This document shows, piece by piece, positions 37,404-48,000 of a DNA stretch of 64,000 nt. A program made the position numbers and the translations under genes. Every line of letters starts with the position of its first letter. The first letter of the stretch is position 1. This DNA is from Bacteroides faecalis. GTDB lineage: Bacteria > Bacteroidota > Bacteroidia > Bacteroidales > Bacteroidaceae. Location: assembly GCF_003865075.1 (NCBI RefSeq), contig NZ_BHWB01000014.1:54884-118883 (forward strand). Direction: 5' to 3'. The notes beneath the pieces were generated by a model that searched no databases, was not told where the DNA came from, and was given only the letters and a program-made list of their open reading frames with translations.

Positions 37404-38051
37404 TCAGGGGCAAGCGTGTGCTTGTCTCAAAATATCTGTCAGGACAGGTTGCATCCCGTTTATGAAACATTCCACGGCGATGACCATCAGAATAAGCCCC
37501 ATCAGTCTCATCATCACATTATTTCCGGTTTCTCCAAGAATTTTCAAAAGCCGCGTTGACACGCAAAGGATAATGAAAGAGAGGAGACAGACTAGGGCGA
37601 TCACGCAAACCAGTGCAATTTTGAAAATATGCTCAGGGGCATCTTCCATCAGTGTTATGCCGCTTGAAATTACACCCGGACCGCACAGCATCGGAACGGC
37701 AAGAGGCGTGACGGTGATGTTCCTGGAATATTCTTTTTTCTCGTTCTCGTTCAGTTTCACATGGGTGAAGTGTGCCTGCAGCATGTCATATCCGATTTTA
37801 AAGATGATGATACCTCCCGCAATCCGGAAACCATTGGTCGAGATCCCGAAAAAATGGAACAGGAACCTGCCGCACAAGGTGAAAAGTACCAGTATGACGA
37901 ACGTGAGGGCGCAGGATTTTAAGGCGATGCTCCGGCGTTCTCCGGCACTCATGCCCTCGGTCATCTGCAGGAAAACCGGCATCACTCCGAGGGGGTCCAT
38001 CAATGTGAACAACGAAGTGAAACACAACATTGAGTATGCGAATATATCCAT
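37404..38051 (-). CDS. MarC/NAAT-family membrane protein
   Basis: A 215-residue integral membrane protein with about six helices, including YSMLCFTSLFTLMDPLGVMPVFLQMTEGM near the N-terminus and PLAVPMLCGPGVISSGI, typical of the MarC family. The family is not linked to multidrug resistance despite its name; transport substrate unknown. It lies between two ferritin-family genes. Confidence 0.9.
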   Translation of the reverse strand: MDIFAYSMLCFTSLFTLMDPLGVMPVFLQMTEGMSAGERRSIALKSCALTFVILVLFTLCGRFLFHFFGISTNGFRIAGGIIIFKIGYDMLQAHFTHVKLNENEKKEYSRNITVTPLAVPMLCGPGVISSGITLMEDAPEHIFKIALVCVIALVCLLSFIILCVSTRLLKILGETGNNVMMRLMGLILMVIAVECFINGMQPVLTDILRQAHACP

Positions 38052-38131
38052 AGGATGATACTTGTTTTATTTTTAGACCATTATTTTCTCTGTGAACAAT
38101 AAACTCCGGTCAGGTTACACGATTTGACACA

Positions 38132-38587
38132 TCATATGAAGCAGGGCAGCCTGCGTTCATATTCCATGGCCAGGATACGCAACAATTCCATAAACGCCGT
38201 ACTTACATATATCCGTTTTGTGTACAGCCCCTTGATGAAAGAATGGATGGATGAATCCGTATTCTGGCATAGTACGTGAAGTTCGGATATCTGACGGGAT
38301 ATATATTGTTCATGTTCAAGCAGGGTGTTCAAGGCAGCCAGCGGTGTCGGCCATTGCCGGATGTCGCGCCTGATTTCATGGATGGTTACAGCACCTCCTT
38401 CATGATAGATGCGGTTCATCATCTGATAGACCTTGCCCATATTGTCCTGTGCCTGTGCACTTAGCCATGAGGCCAATATCGGAAGTTGCTGCCCCTCAAA
38501 ATAGACCTGCAATGACAGGTACAGGTTAGTTGACCAGATTTCTGTATTGATCAATGTGTTCATCGCATATTCAATTCGTTTATCCAT
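38132..38587 (-). CDS. Ferritin-like protein without ferroxidase ligands
   Basis: From the Met at 38587 the product is 151 residues and aligns along its length with the ferritin encoded 800 bp downstream (INTEIWSTNLYLSLQVYFE against ITAELWSANLYLSMSFYLE). The EETGHA ligand pair is replaced by QDNMGK and the EQVEEE segment by TKRIYVS, so it should not oxidise iron by the usual route. It may be a structural subunit of a mixed shell or have another role. Second gene of the cluster. Confidence 0.8.
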   Translation of the reverse strand: MDKRIEYAMNTLINTEIWSTNLYLSLQVYFEGQQLPILASWLSAQAQDNMGKVYQMMNRIYHEGGAVTIHEIRRDIRQWPTPLAALNTLLEHEQYISRQISELHVLCQNTDSSIHSFIKGLYTKRIYVSTAFMELLRILAMEYERRLPCFI

Positions 38588-38768
38588 GGCTGTTCTGATA
38601 TTTGAAATTAGACAAAATAAATCGTAATTCATATCCTGCAATAATCATGAATTTATGTGATAGCATCTGTAAATCGGACTCTTATGGAGTTGTAAAATGA
38701 ATTTTAATGCTTGCGAGACAAATAGTCATAAAAATGTATAATTATCATGCCTTTTTGTCACAAGATCC

Positions 38769-38948
38769 CTACAACATTCTCAACAAGATATCCAGTTCTT
38801 TCTCTATCATGTTGATCTTGTCGTATATGTAATCCAGCGTATTATGATAGTGCAGGCAGGCCCTGCATTCCTGCAATTCCCTTGACAGGGAGAGTATTTG
38901 TTGCCAAAGTTCCTCTTCTGTATGTCCAGGGGGATTATTGAATGCCAT
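38769..38948 (-). CDS. Small helical protein (59 aa), first gene of the cluster
   Basis: A 59-codon frame starts MAFNNPPGHTEEELWQQILS and continues as one long predicted helix with heptad-like Leu/Ile spacing (LYDKINMIEKELDILLRML-like end) and a CRAC pair of cysteines. It lies 181 bp upstream of the ferritin-like gene on the same strand and downstream of the promoter found at 39.4 kb. No family recognised. Codon pattern and position support a real gene; it could be a partner of the ferritin-like protein. Confidence 0.55.
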   Translation of the reverse strand: MAFNNPPGHTEEELWQQILSLSRELQECRACLHYHNTLDYIYDKINMIEKELDILLRML

Positions 38949-39718
38949 AAATGGATTCAGAGAAACTGTTTGGCATGTAATTTGTGTAATAATAGCCGCA
39001 AGTCCCGAAAAGGGGCAGGAATGGAAACAAAAAGGCAGAGAATTCCACTAAAGACAGTAACAGACAGAGGAATGAAAACGGAAGGCAGGACCTGTCCGGT
39101 TTTGAAACAAATTGCTTTCATAATGCGATTATATGACAACTCTGTTCCCTGAAGTTGTGTTTATATAAAGTTAAGCGTGGGAACTTTGGTATTACCGTTC
39201 AGAAGTATCCCCATACTCAACAACATATAATACACAAAGCCTCACGCCTATATATGCTAACAAGATATAATAGTGCATAGGGACACCTGATGTATTATCC
39301 AATTGTTGTCTTGAAATTGGGGATTTCCTGAACATGGATAATGCCTAACGCTTACTGTTATTAATCTTTTTTGGTAAAAGACAAGGCAAAAATACTAAAA
39401 GAATTGATTCGCGTCAATAAAAATCCAACTTTTTTATTATTTTACTCTCTGCGCCACTGAATTTCATCGCTCTCCGCTCTCCAAATCCCGTGCCCTTCAG
39501 CGATAAGTAATCCTGAGTTCATCAATTGCCTCATAAAAGAGCTTTTGTACATCCTAAAATCCGCAACCTGTAATATTTTTGATATCTGGGGTTGCAGATA
39601 CCTCTCTAAAACGACTCGTTTTCGTAAAGAACCCTAATGGTGCAGTCGCAAGAGACAAAATCCCCTTACCCCATGATGCGACTTGAGGCAATACGCAAAA
39701 GGCCACGAAGATTTGAGG
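38949..39718. other. Gene-poor leader and IS flank
   Basis: About 770 bp without a convincing gene. It holds the promoter at 39387-39417 and, if that is used, a leader of about 430 nt for the leftward cluster. A rightward 43-codon frame at about 39020 with a GGGGCAGGA site before its ATG is possible but unsupported. The IS1380-family element starts somewhere near the right end. Confidence 0.5.
39387..39417 (-). promoter_or_regulatory. Promoter for the leftward metabolic/stress cluster
   Basis: On the minus strand TTGAC (ends at 39415-39417) and TATTTTTG (39394-39387) have centres about 26 bp apart, matching the Bacteroides -33/-7 arrangement (TTTG or TTG and TAnnTTTG). Transcription would start near 39380 and give a long leader. 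Confidence 0.6.
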
Positions 39719-41170
39719 CTACCCAAAATCAAATTTGAAGGCCATCATGTATGCATCATTGCTTGTGTATATGTTCAGTATGTGCTGTCTTGCAGTCTTA
39801 ATCCATTTTGCAGGGACAGAAACATACTTGAATACAAAAGTTTTGATTCTGCTTGTGCGTTTAAGTCCAAAGCTCTTCATGTTTGCGTCAGATATGAGGT
39901 GTCTGTAAAAGTTTCGTATTAAAGCGGTCAGAAGCAGGAACACCGTGTTTTCCGCCATGAACGATTTTGGCAGCCGTTTCCAGCCAAAGCCGTTGTTCAT
40001 GTCGTCCAATACACGCTCAGCACCGCCACGCTTGTTGTAATACTCCACGATGTCACGGTCTGTCGAAGTATAGTCATTTGTCAGTATGCATCTGTATGTA
40101 TATTCCCCTTCCTACAGGTCGAGTTCCTTGTTGATGCTTCTTTGCCGCTGTATGACAAGGCGGTACGCTTTGCCGACCCATTTCTCTGCAATGATGGAGC
40201 ATATCTCAAACTCGTGACCGTTTATGTATTCGGTCTTCCATCCGCGCAAGGCAAAGATATCGTCATACAACGATACACACCTGTTTGCGCGGATATAAAA
40301 ATGCCGACTGTGCTTCTCCACCATTTCCACCATAGCCTCAGAGCATGAGCCACAATCCATCCTCGCACGGTTTATATGTATTCTGGCATTCTCCAAACGC
40401 TCAAAAATACGTTTTAGAGTGTCTTCCTGATGGAAACGGACATTGGTATTGCCGTCGCGGTTCTCTATCCCGACGATGACATCGCTGACCGTTGCTATTC
40501 CTGGACTGTAACCGGTAAACTTCTTGTAGGTTATTTTTGCGTCAAATTTCTCCGTCTCAATGAACTGGTGGTCAAAATCAAAGTCATATTCATTGTCTGG
40601 CAGCAACTGTCCAGTTGCCAGCAATGCATTGACAAGCAGATTGTTAAGGTCGGAAGCCACGTTGAAGTCGTAGCTTTTGCCCGAATCAGACCTGTAGGTC
40701 AGATTCGGTGTGGTCAATTCACGAATGGCCCTAAGTATTGTGTCTGCGCTGCATGTACGGAGGGGTGGATGCAAGCAAAGTGCTTCCATAAGGTGTGAGG
40801 TCACGTCTTCGACACATGACCCTCCACAGAAATATACGCACATCAGAGAACGTATTATCTCGCTATATTGATAGCCATACACTTTGCTACGCAAACCTAA
40901 AGTAGAGTCTATTGTACAAGACAACATCCTGTCGAATTTCTCCATAATTGGAAATATACCACCAAAAGATGTGAGTTTCTCGGATTTTATTTGTACTTTT
41001 ACCATGCTTGATGAGGTTTTGTTTGACTATTTTTGCAACACTAAGTTAAGTGAATCCTTTGACATGACAAAATCCTGAGCCGCTCGGCTTTGCCGCTTGG
41101 CTTGTCCAAGAACTTTTTGTTGTTCAGGATATTATAAAAGTTAAAATTTATAGTGTTGCGGAATTAAGGT
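39650..41170 (-). mobile_element. IS1380-family element, left end uncertain
   Basis: The right end is placed at 41170 because TAGTGTTGCGGAATTAAGG stops there and recurs at another junction (42403-42423). A matching inverted left end was not found by eye; CCCTAATGGTGCAGTCGC near 39630 is only weakly similar, so the left boundary is a guess. Confidence 0.5.
39719..41005 (-). pseudogene. IS1380-family transposase with an in-frame amber stop
   Basis: The N-terminal part (MVKVQIKSEKLTSFGGIFPIMEKFD) and the DDE core (DFDHQFIETEKFDAKITYKKFTGYSPGIATV, GNTNVRFHQEDTL, RMDCGSCSE) match IS1380-family enzymes. TAG at 40112-40114 (ELDL-stop-EGEYTYRCILTND) separates it from the C-terminal part, which continues in frame to 39719 (GGAERVLDDMNNGFGWKRLPKSFMAENTVFLLLTALIRNFY). 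A single base change (for example TGG to TAG) explains it. The element is therefore probably not autonomous. Confidence 0.88.
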
Positions 41171-41171
41171 A
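41151..41171 (+). repeat. 21-bp direct repeat, copy 1
   Basis: TAGTGTTGCGGAATTAAGGTA. It matches 42403-42423 at 20 of 21 positions. The two copies bracket the AraC-type regulator gene, and the surrounding AATTTA-rich bases are also similar. Probably an IS end. Confidence 0.8.
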
Positions 41172-41182
41172 ATAACAATACT

Positions 41183-42310
41183 ATGAAATCGTTATTCATA
41201 TTACAACTTGTATGTTGCGTCATTACAGCCATGCTAGCATTGCAATTAGCCATGGCAAGTTTGCAGGTGAGATGGAAGGTGTGGCGCTACGAAATATCAA
41301 GATGGATTCTCGTTGCATCCATGCTATTCTTCTCCGTCCACTACCTCTTACAGATGATTCATGGACTCCGTGCACAAGGTGCCGATGTGGGCGCAGCATT
41401 CAACATATTGTTCTATACTCCAGTGGCATTTGCCATCACTCTCTCCATAATCAACATAGAAAGCACAGGCAACAAAGTGCGACGGTATTGTTTACGTGGT
41501 ATGATGGCATACATACTCATCGCCATAGTTTTCGTCATTGGCATGTTCAAAAGTCAAAGTTTACACATTGGCAATATGCTCTATGTGATGCTCGGTCTTT
41601 TTGTGGCTAGCATGGCATATTTTATTCTTATCATTCGCAAAGAAACAAAAGCCCGAAAGCAGAAGCTCATGGAGAATTTCGGAATCGACTTGATTCCATA
41701 CGTGCGCTATTCGCAAGCCAGCATCATTTTGCTATACTTTGCTGCTGGACTCCTTCCTGTAGCAATCCTCTTCAATACCTTATTATATATAATAGGTCCC
41801 TTGATATTACTCTCTGTCATCTTTTTCGTCCACACTTTCATTGCTATGGGCTATTACATCACACCCAAAGAAGTCATTCCTGAGGAAAATGACGCAGAAG
41901 CAAAAGTCACGGAAGCAGAAGACATGAAAGACGGCAAGAACACTCATGGCACAAATATCTTGACAGCTAATAGAAAGATGGAAATAGAATTAGCCCTCAA
42001 GAAATGGTGTGAAGAGGGATTTTATAAGGACTATGAAGTTAACATCTATTCGCTAGCTACCAAGTTGGGATACAAGAAAAACGAACTGACAGAATACTTC
42101 AATCAGTCAGAATACACCAATTTTAGAACCTGGCTTAGCGACATTCGTTTTAATGAGGCTGTTCGCATGATGAAAGCCAACCCCGAATATAGCATTGACG
42201 CTATTTCCACAGAGTGCGGTTTCTCATCCCACACATGGATTTATCGTATATTCAAACAAAAAACGGGCATGTCACCTAGCCAATGGCGCAAACAGTTTGC
42301 CTCCATCTAA
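41183..42310 (+). CDS. Membrane-anchored AraC-family regulator
   Basis: The first 235 residues form about six to seven membrane helices (MKSLFILQLVCCVITAMLALQLA, WILVASMLFFSVHYLLQMI, ILIAIVFVIGMF, ASIILLYFAAGLLPVAILF and others). After a charged linker an AraC helix-turn-helix domain follows (YTNFRTWLSDIRFNEAVRMM, then SIDAISTECGFSSHTWIYRIFKQKTGMSPSQWRK). It would sense a membrane or extracellular signal and bind DNA directly. It stands alone between two IS-end repeats and ends at a hairpin. Base composition is lower in GC than the neighbouring ICE genes. Confidence 0.85.
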   Translation: MKSLFILQLVCCVITAMLALQLAMASLQVRWKVWRYEISRWILVASMLFFSVHYLLQMIHGLRAQGADVGAAFNILFYTPVAFAITLSIINIESTGNKVRRYCLRGMMAYILIAIVFVIGMFKSQSLHIGNMLYVMLGLFVASMAYFILIIRKETKARKQKLMENFGIDLIPYVRYSQASIILLYFAAGLLPVAILFNTLLYIIGPLILLSVIFFVHTFIAMGYYITPKEVIPEENDAEAKVTEAEDMKDGKNTHGTNILTANRKMEIELALKKWCEEGFYKDYEVNIYSLATKLGYKKNELTEYFNQSEYTNFRTWLSDIRFNEAVRMMKANPEYSIDAISTECGFSSHTWIYRIFKQKTGMSPSQWRKQFASI

Positions 42311-42349
42311 ATGCGTATTTTTGTAATTTCGCATTAAATAGCATTTAAA

Positions 42350-42380
42350 AGAGGTGTGTCAGCGTTTTGACACAACCTCT
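42350..42380 (+). terminator. Terminator after the AraC-type gene
   Basis: AGAGGTGTGTCA pairs with TGACACAACCTCT (one bulge) around GCGTTT. It is 40 bp after the stop codon and is followed by an AT-rich stretch. Confidence 0.65.
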
Positions 42381-42402
42381 ACTTAAAAGATTTAATTTAC
42401 AA

Positions 42403-42423
42403 TAGTATTGCGGAATTAAGGTA
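42403..42423 (+). repeat. 21-bp direct repeat, copy 2
   Basis: TAGTATTGCGGAATTAAGGTA, one mismatch to 41151-41171. It marks the sharp end of the transposase fragment that follows. Confidence 0.8.
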
Positions 42424-42709
42424 CATGAAACCGATAACCTGTCATAGTGGCATTGGGAAAAGCCGTTCAGACGATCCGCATCATGGTCGGCAAAAGATCT
42501 AAAGTGACCTCTTTGGCTGTCTTGCGCTTGGAGACATGAATCATTTCAAGCACCTTTATGACGTCTTCAGACTTCGTGCCACGTATCATGGTCACAAGTG
42601 TACCTCTGCCACCACGTCCCGCACGATTAGTGACAACAGTATATAATTCTCCGCAGCTTAAAGAAGTCTCGTCAATACAAAGGCTAGGGACCTGAGGTTG
42701 TGCCCGCAT
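42424..42709 (-). pseudogene. ISL3-type (ISAon1-like) transposase fragment
   Basis: About 95 codons of a DDE transposase are left: VPSLCIDETSLSCGELYTVVTNRAGRGGRGTLVTMIRGTK and VLEMIHVSKRKTAKEVTLDLLPTMMRIV, then TGA at 42467-42469, then TAFPNATMTGYRFHV up to the 21-bp repeat. Both ends of the gene are missing. The cut at the repeat suggests that an IS insertion truncated it. Confidence 0.75.
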
Positions 42710-42885
42710 TCTGACACATTTACATTTGTAGTATTAAATATCCCAATAAAAATATAAGTGTATATTGTAATGGGATCTTAATAGAGGATTAAAAAATAAA
42801 TACTTAATGGGCTGTTTCTTATGAATTCTACTGAAATCTTATAATAATTGCTCAAAAAATCACATTCTTTGTATACGTAATATCC

Positions 42886-42893
42886 TAATTTTG
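42886..42893 (+). promoter_or_regulatory. -7 box upstream of the glycan-locus first gene
   Basis: TAATTTTG fits TAnnTTTG, 46 bp before the ATG at 42940. No well-spaced -33 element was found. Confidence 0.45.
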
Positions 42894-42939
42894 GAACGCA
42901 AATTAAAAGAATATTAATAAACTAAATTATCTGATTTAT

Positions 42940-44988
42940 ATGACAAAATTAAGATGTATGCTTTGTTGCCTGATGATCTGTACTATTACTATTGATGCTA
43001 GGACTGTTAATGATATATATAAAAGAATATCTGCACAAGTCTCCTTGAAGGTTCCCGGTAATCAATCACGAAACTATTCCCTTGCTTTTCAAGGAGCCGT
43101 TGATGATAAGGGAATCTATCTGTTAGAGTCTGAAGAAAAAATACCATTAATCATTACAGAGAGAATAGAACGTGACAATGTTAAATGTGTAATGGTAGTA
43201 AGTATTACGGCATTGGAAGACGTGTACTTTAATTATCAACAACAGTTGAAAACAGGCTTCCGACATAATGACTGTATGTTTTATCTACCAGGATTCTGGT
43301 ATAGTCGCAATTTACGTTCTCCTAAAGGTGCTCCTTCATTTCATATATCAGAGAGTTGGCTGGTACGTGAGGATCGTCTGAGCTCACCCCTTACCGGTAT
43401 CTTCAATCAGAAAGATGGACGTTATATGACTGTGGCACGCAAGGACGATTTTCAATGGGATGCCCTTGCTACCCACCAAACAGGCGAAATCATCCTCTCG
43501 GGCAAAACGTCCCTAGGGTTCACCGGCTTTGAGAGCCATGACGGAACATCAACACTATCTTTTGGATTTCCTTACCGAGAAGCTCCTAAAACCTATATTC
43601 GTAAGTTGACGCTGGCTCCGGAGGTTACATCTTTCCAATATCTAAAAAAAGGAGAAACAGTACTCCTGACCTGGGAATTTATCGAGGGGCAGGCTACAGA
43701 CTACTCAGATTTTATTTGCCATACTTGGGAATATTGTTATGATACATACCGTCCCCAACCTGTGAAAATACCTTTTTCTCCAGAAGAGATAAAAGGAGTG
43801 CTGAGCAATTATTTTGTGGAAAGTTTTGTTGGGGACAAAGCTCTTGCCTATTACTCCAGCCCTGAAATGAAAGTGGCAGCCTGTGCCAACATGAATGTAG
43901 CAGAGATAGGTTTTGTCGGTCGCGTACTTCTAAACGCTTTCAATGCATGGGAGTTTGGCAATGAGAATGGACGTGATGACCTTGCAGCTAGCAGTAAAAA
44001 GATATTTGATAGTTACTTAGAAAATGGCTTTACGGAAACCGGTTATTTGCGTGAATGGGTAAATCTGGAAAATGATAGTGATGTGAAAGAAGAACGCCCA
44101 GTGCATAGCATACGTCGTCAGTCGGAAGGAATTTATGCCATGTTTCATTATCTGAATTATGAACAGAAGTATAAACGTCACCATCCTGATTGGGAACAAC
44201 GCTTAAAGAAAATGCTCGATATGTTCTTGCAACTGCAAAATCCAGATGGAAGTTTTCCACGTAAATTCCATGATGACTTTACAGTTGTTGACGGAAGTGG
44301 AGGAAGTACTCCATCCGCTACATTACCTCTGGTTATGGGATATAAATATTTTAAGGACAAACGCTATCTGTCCGCTGCCCGGCGTACTGCGGAATATCTG
44401 GAAAAAGAGCTTATATCAAAGGCTGACTATTTCTCCTCTACGCTGGATGCAAACTGTGAGGATAAGGAAGCTTCCCTCTATACCGCTACGGCAACTTACT
44501 ATTTATCATTGATAACAAATGGTACGGAACATAACCACTATGCCTCTCTGACACGAAAAGCGGCTTATTTTGCCTTGTCCTGGTATTACGTCTGGGACGT
44601 TCCGTTTGCTCCCGGGCAGATGTTGGGTGATATCGGTCTGAAAACTCGCGGCTGGGGAAATGTCTCGGTGGAGAATAATCATATTGATGTATTTATTTTT
44701 GAATTTGCCGATGTGCTCCGTTGGCTTTCCAAAGAGTATAATGAACCTCGTTTCTCTGATTTTGCTGAAGTCATTTCTACTTCCATGTGCCAGTTACTTC
44801 CTTATAAAGGACATATGTGTGGAGTGATAAAAGTTGGTTATTATCCGGAAGTGATCCAGCACACCAACTGGGATTATGGAAGGAATGGAAAAGGATATTA
44901 TAATGACATGTTTGCTCCCGGTTGGACGGTAGCATCCCTTTGGGAATTGCTGACACCGGGACGTACTGAGAATATACTGTTGAAATAG
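42940..44988 (+). CDS. Exported alpha/alpha-barrel protein, putative glycan-active enzyme
   Basis: A 682-residue protein with a signal peptide (MTKLRCMLCCLMICTITIDA). Residues about 20-260 look beta-rich. The C-terminal 380 residues have helical-hairpin repeats of the (alpha/alpha)6 type, with GIYAMFHYLNYEQKY, MFLQLQNPDGSFPRKFHDD, AARRTAEYLEKELI and ASLYTATATYYLSLI, as in glycoside hydrolases, epimerases and polysaccharide lyases with a toroid fold. I do not recognise a specific family or catalytic pair. It opens the glycan-type locus and presumably acts on its substrate in the periplasm or at the surface. Confidence 0.7.
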   Translation: MTKLRCMLCCLMICTITIDARTVNDIYKRISAQVSLKVPGNQSRNYSLAFQGAVDDKGIYLLESEEKIPLIITERIERDNVKCVMVVSITALEDVYFNYQQQLKTGFRHNDCMFYLPGFWYSRNLRSPKGAPSFHISESWLVREDRLSSPLTGIFNQKDGRYMTVARKDDFQWDALATHQTGEIILSGKTSLGFTGFESHDGTSTLSFGFPYREAPKTYIRKLTLAPEVTSFQYLKKGETVLLTWEFIEGQATDYSDFICHTWEYCYDTYRPQPVKIPFSPEEIKGVLSNYFVESFVGDKALAYYSSPEMKVAACANMNVAEIGFVGRVLLNAFNAWEFGNENGRDDLAASSKKIFDSYLENGFTETGYLREWVNLENDSDVKEERPVHSIRRQSEGIYAMFHYLNYEQKYKRHHPDWEQRLKKMLDMFLQLQNPDGSFPRKFHDDFTVVDGSGGSTPSATLPLVMGYKYFKDKRYLSAARRTAEYLEKELISKADYFSSTLDANCEDKEASLYTATATYYLSLITNGTEHNHYASLTRKAAYFALSWYYVWDVPFAPGQMLGDIGLKTRGWGNVSVENNHIDVFIFEFADVLRWLSKEYNEPRFSDFAEVISTSMCQLLPYKGHMCGVIKVGYYPEVIQHTNWDYGRNGKGYYNDMFAPGWTVASLWELLTPGRTENILLK

Positions 44989-45039
44989 CTCTGATATCCA
45001 CTTTTCAGGATATTCTTATATCCTGTTGTATGTTAATTA

Positions 45040-48000
45040 ATGAAACTAACAATTAAGACAATGCAGAGACTACGTATTTTAGTTATATTAATACTTCTTT
45101 CTTTGATGCCTCTTTATTCCCTTGCCGTTCTGAATGAAGGACAATATGCATTCCGTTCACTTGATATCAATAATGGATTATCCCAGAATACGGTCCATGC
45201 CATCCTTCAGGATAAACAAGGATTTATGTGGTTTGGGACGAAGGATGGTCTTGACCGGTATGATGGTATCTCTTTTCGGACTTTCATGAAAGAATCCGGA
45301 ACCTTGGGCAATAATTTCATCACTTCTTTGTATGAAGACAATCTTGGGCAAATATGGATTGGGACAGACGTAGGCCTATATGTCTATTGCCCACAAATGG
45401 AAAAGGTCAGGCATTTTACTCTGATAAGTAATTCAAACATAGATATAGACTGTACGGTCAATCTGATAACTGGGGACCAGAAAGGAGGTATCTGGGTTGT
45501 AACTCAGACGCGGGGAATCTTCTATTACAATCCCCAGGATAGCCAGTTGGTTAATTATCAGTCGGACGGGTCCGGTACTCTGAACCTTAAAACTTCCGGC
45601 CAACTCTATTTTGATTCGGACGATGTCTGCTGGTTGGACATACGTGATGGAAATCTGTATTATTCAAAAGACAAGCTTAAAACTTTAACTCCGATTTTTC
45701 CAGAAGATTCAAAAGTGTCTTTCAGAGATGAATACATCTATAAATTGCTCCCCGGACCCTATAATTGCATGTATGTGGGAACTGTATTCGGACTGAAAGA
45801 AGTGAACCTAACTAATAAGACTATCCGTACCCTTCTTTCCAAGGATGAATTGGGAGGTGATATTTATATCAGGGAACTTGCATTTTATTCAGATGACGAA
45901 TTATGGATAGGAACCGAATCGGGACTTTATATCTATAATCTGCACACGGCAAAAATCATCCACTTGCAGAACGTCAACGGTGATCCCTATTCAATCTCTG
46001 ACAATGCCATCTATTCGATTCTCAAAGACCGTGAAGGCGGAATGTGGATAGGGACTTATTTTGGGGGTGTGAATTATTACCCCCGGCAATATACCTACTT
46101 TGATAAAGTCTATCCCCAGAAAGAATCAAACAAAATGGGAAAAAGGGTGCGGGAGTTTTGTGCCGCCCATGACGGCACACTCTGGATAGGTACAGAAGAT
46201 AAGGGGCTTTTCCATTATTATCCTAGTACTGGAAAAATCGAACCGTTCATTCATCCGGATATTTATCATAATGTTCACGGATTGTATTTGGACGGAGATT
46301 ATCTGTGGGTTGGGAATTTTGCAAAAGGATTGAAGCGTATTGATTTGAGGACATACGCTGTAAAGCACTATGATAATATTGCAAGTGATATCTTTTCTAT
46401 CTGCCGGATAACTGCGGGCGATCTGTATCTTGGAACAACAATAGGATTGTTTCGGTACAACCCAGATACGGAACGTTTTAAACGCGTCCCCGAACTTGGG
46501 TGGACGTTTGTTTATTATATAAAGGAGGATAAGCAGGGGAATTTATGGCTGGCAACTTATGCCGATGGCGTCTATAAAAAGAATGTCCGTACAGGTGGTT
46601 GGGAACATTTCGTACATGAGGAAGCAGACTCGTCCACCCTTCCATCCAATAAGGTGCTGAGTATTTTTGAAGACAGTCAAAATCAGCTATGGTTTACCAC
46701 ACAAGGAGGTGGCTTCTGCCGCTTTGTGCCTTCCGCCAACACCTTTGTCCGTTATGACGGTATCGGTCTGCCAAGCAACGTCATTTATCGGATTGAAGAA
46801 GATGAAAAGGGATTGTTCTGGGTTTCAACCAATAAAGGGCTGGTGCATTTTAACCCGAAGAATTCCAGTTTTAAAGTGTATACAGTTGCTAATGGGTTGC
46901 TGAGTAACCAGTTTAATTACCAGTCCAGCTATAAGGATAAGAATGGACGGATTTATTTTGGCTGTATTAACGGTTTCATCTCCTTTGCCCCCTCCTCCTT
47001 TATTGATAATGATTTTTTACCCTCTGTTTTGATTACCGATTTTATGCTCTTTAATAAAAAGGTGGTAGTCGGAGAAAAAGGCTCTCCATTGAAACAAAGT
47101 ATCACTTTGTCAAACCATATCGAACTTCAGTCAAATCAGAATTCGTTCTCCTTCAGGATAGCTGCGATAAGTTATCAGTCACCGAGCATGAATACACTGC
47201 TATATAGACTGGAAGGGTATGATTCCGAATGGCATACAGCGGGTAAGGGCCCTATTACGTATTCCAATTTACCTTATGGGACATACATGTTACGCGTGAA
47301 AGGTGCGAATAGTGATGGTGTATGGAATCCAGATGTACGCACATTGGGGATCAGGATATTGCCCCCGTTTTATTTATCCGTATGGGCATACCTGATTTAT
47401 ATCCTATTGATACTCGGTACATTTTTCGCCCTCTTCTTTTATTTAAGGAAGCGTACTATTGAAAAGCAGCGTAAAGAGATGGAGAAGTTCGAACAGGAAA
47501 AGGAGCAGGAACTCTACACCACTAAGATAGATTTCTTTACAAATGTGGCACACGAAATCCGTACTCCTTTAACACTGATAAAGTGCCCATTGGAGAATGT
47601 ACTTGCTGATAGGGAACTCTCCGAAAATGTAAGGATGGAATTGGAAATTATGGATCAGAACGTGGAGAGGTTACTGAACCTGATAAACCAATTACTTGAT
47701 TTCCGTAAAGCGGAAAATAAAGGTTTTAAATTGAATCCGAAAGAATATAATATCGGTACTATCGTCCACTCTGTTTATAAGTATTTCACCACTTTGGCAA
47801 AGCAAAGGGGAATTAAACTTGAAGTAGAAGTTCCAGAGGAAGAATTGTTGGCTTCTGTTGACAAAGAGGCTTTGACCAAAATTCTCAGTAATCTGTTTGC
47901 TAATGCATTGAAATATGCCCGGACATACGTTTATCTCCATTTGTCTGTTGATGAGAAGAATGAGGTGTTCACTATCTCTATGAGTAATGATGGGAATATA

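Noticed and set aside
39020..39151. Plus-strand 43-codon frame with a purine-rich site before its ATG
   Set aside because: It is isolated, lies in the leader of an opposite-strand operon and shows no recognisable feature; not enough for a gene call.
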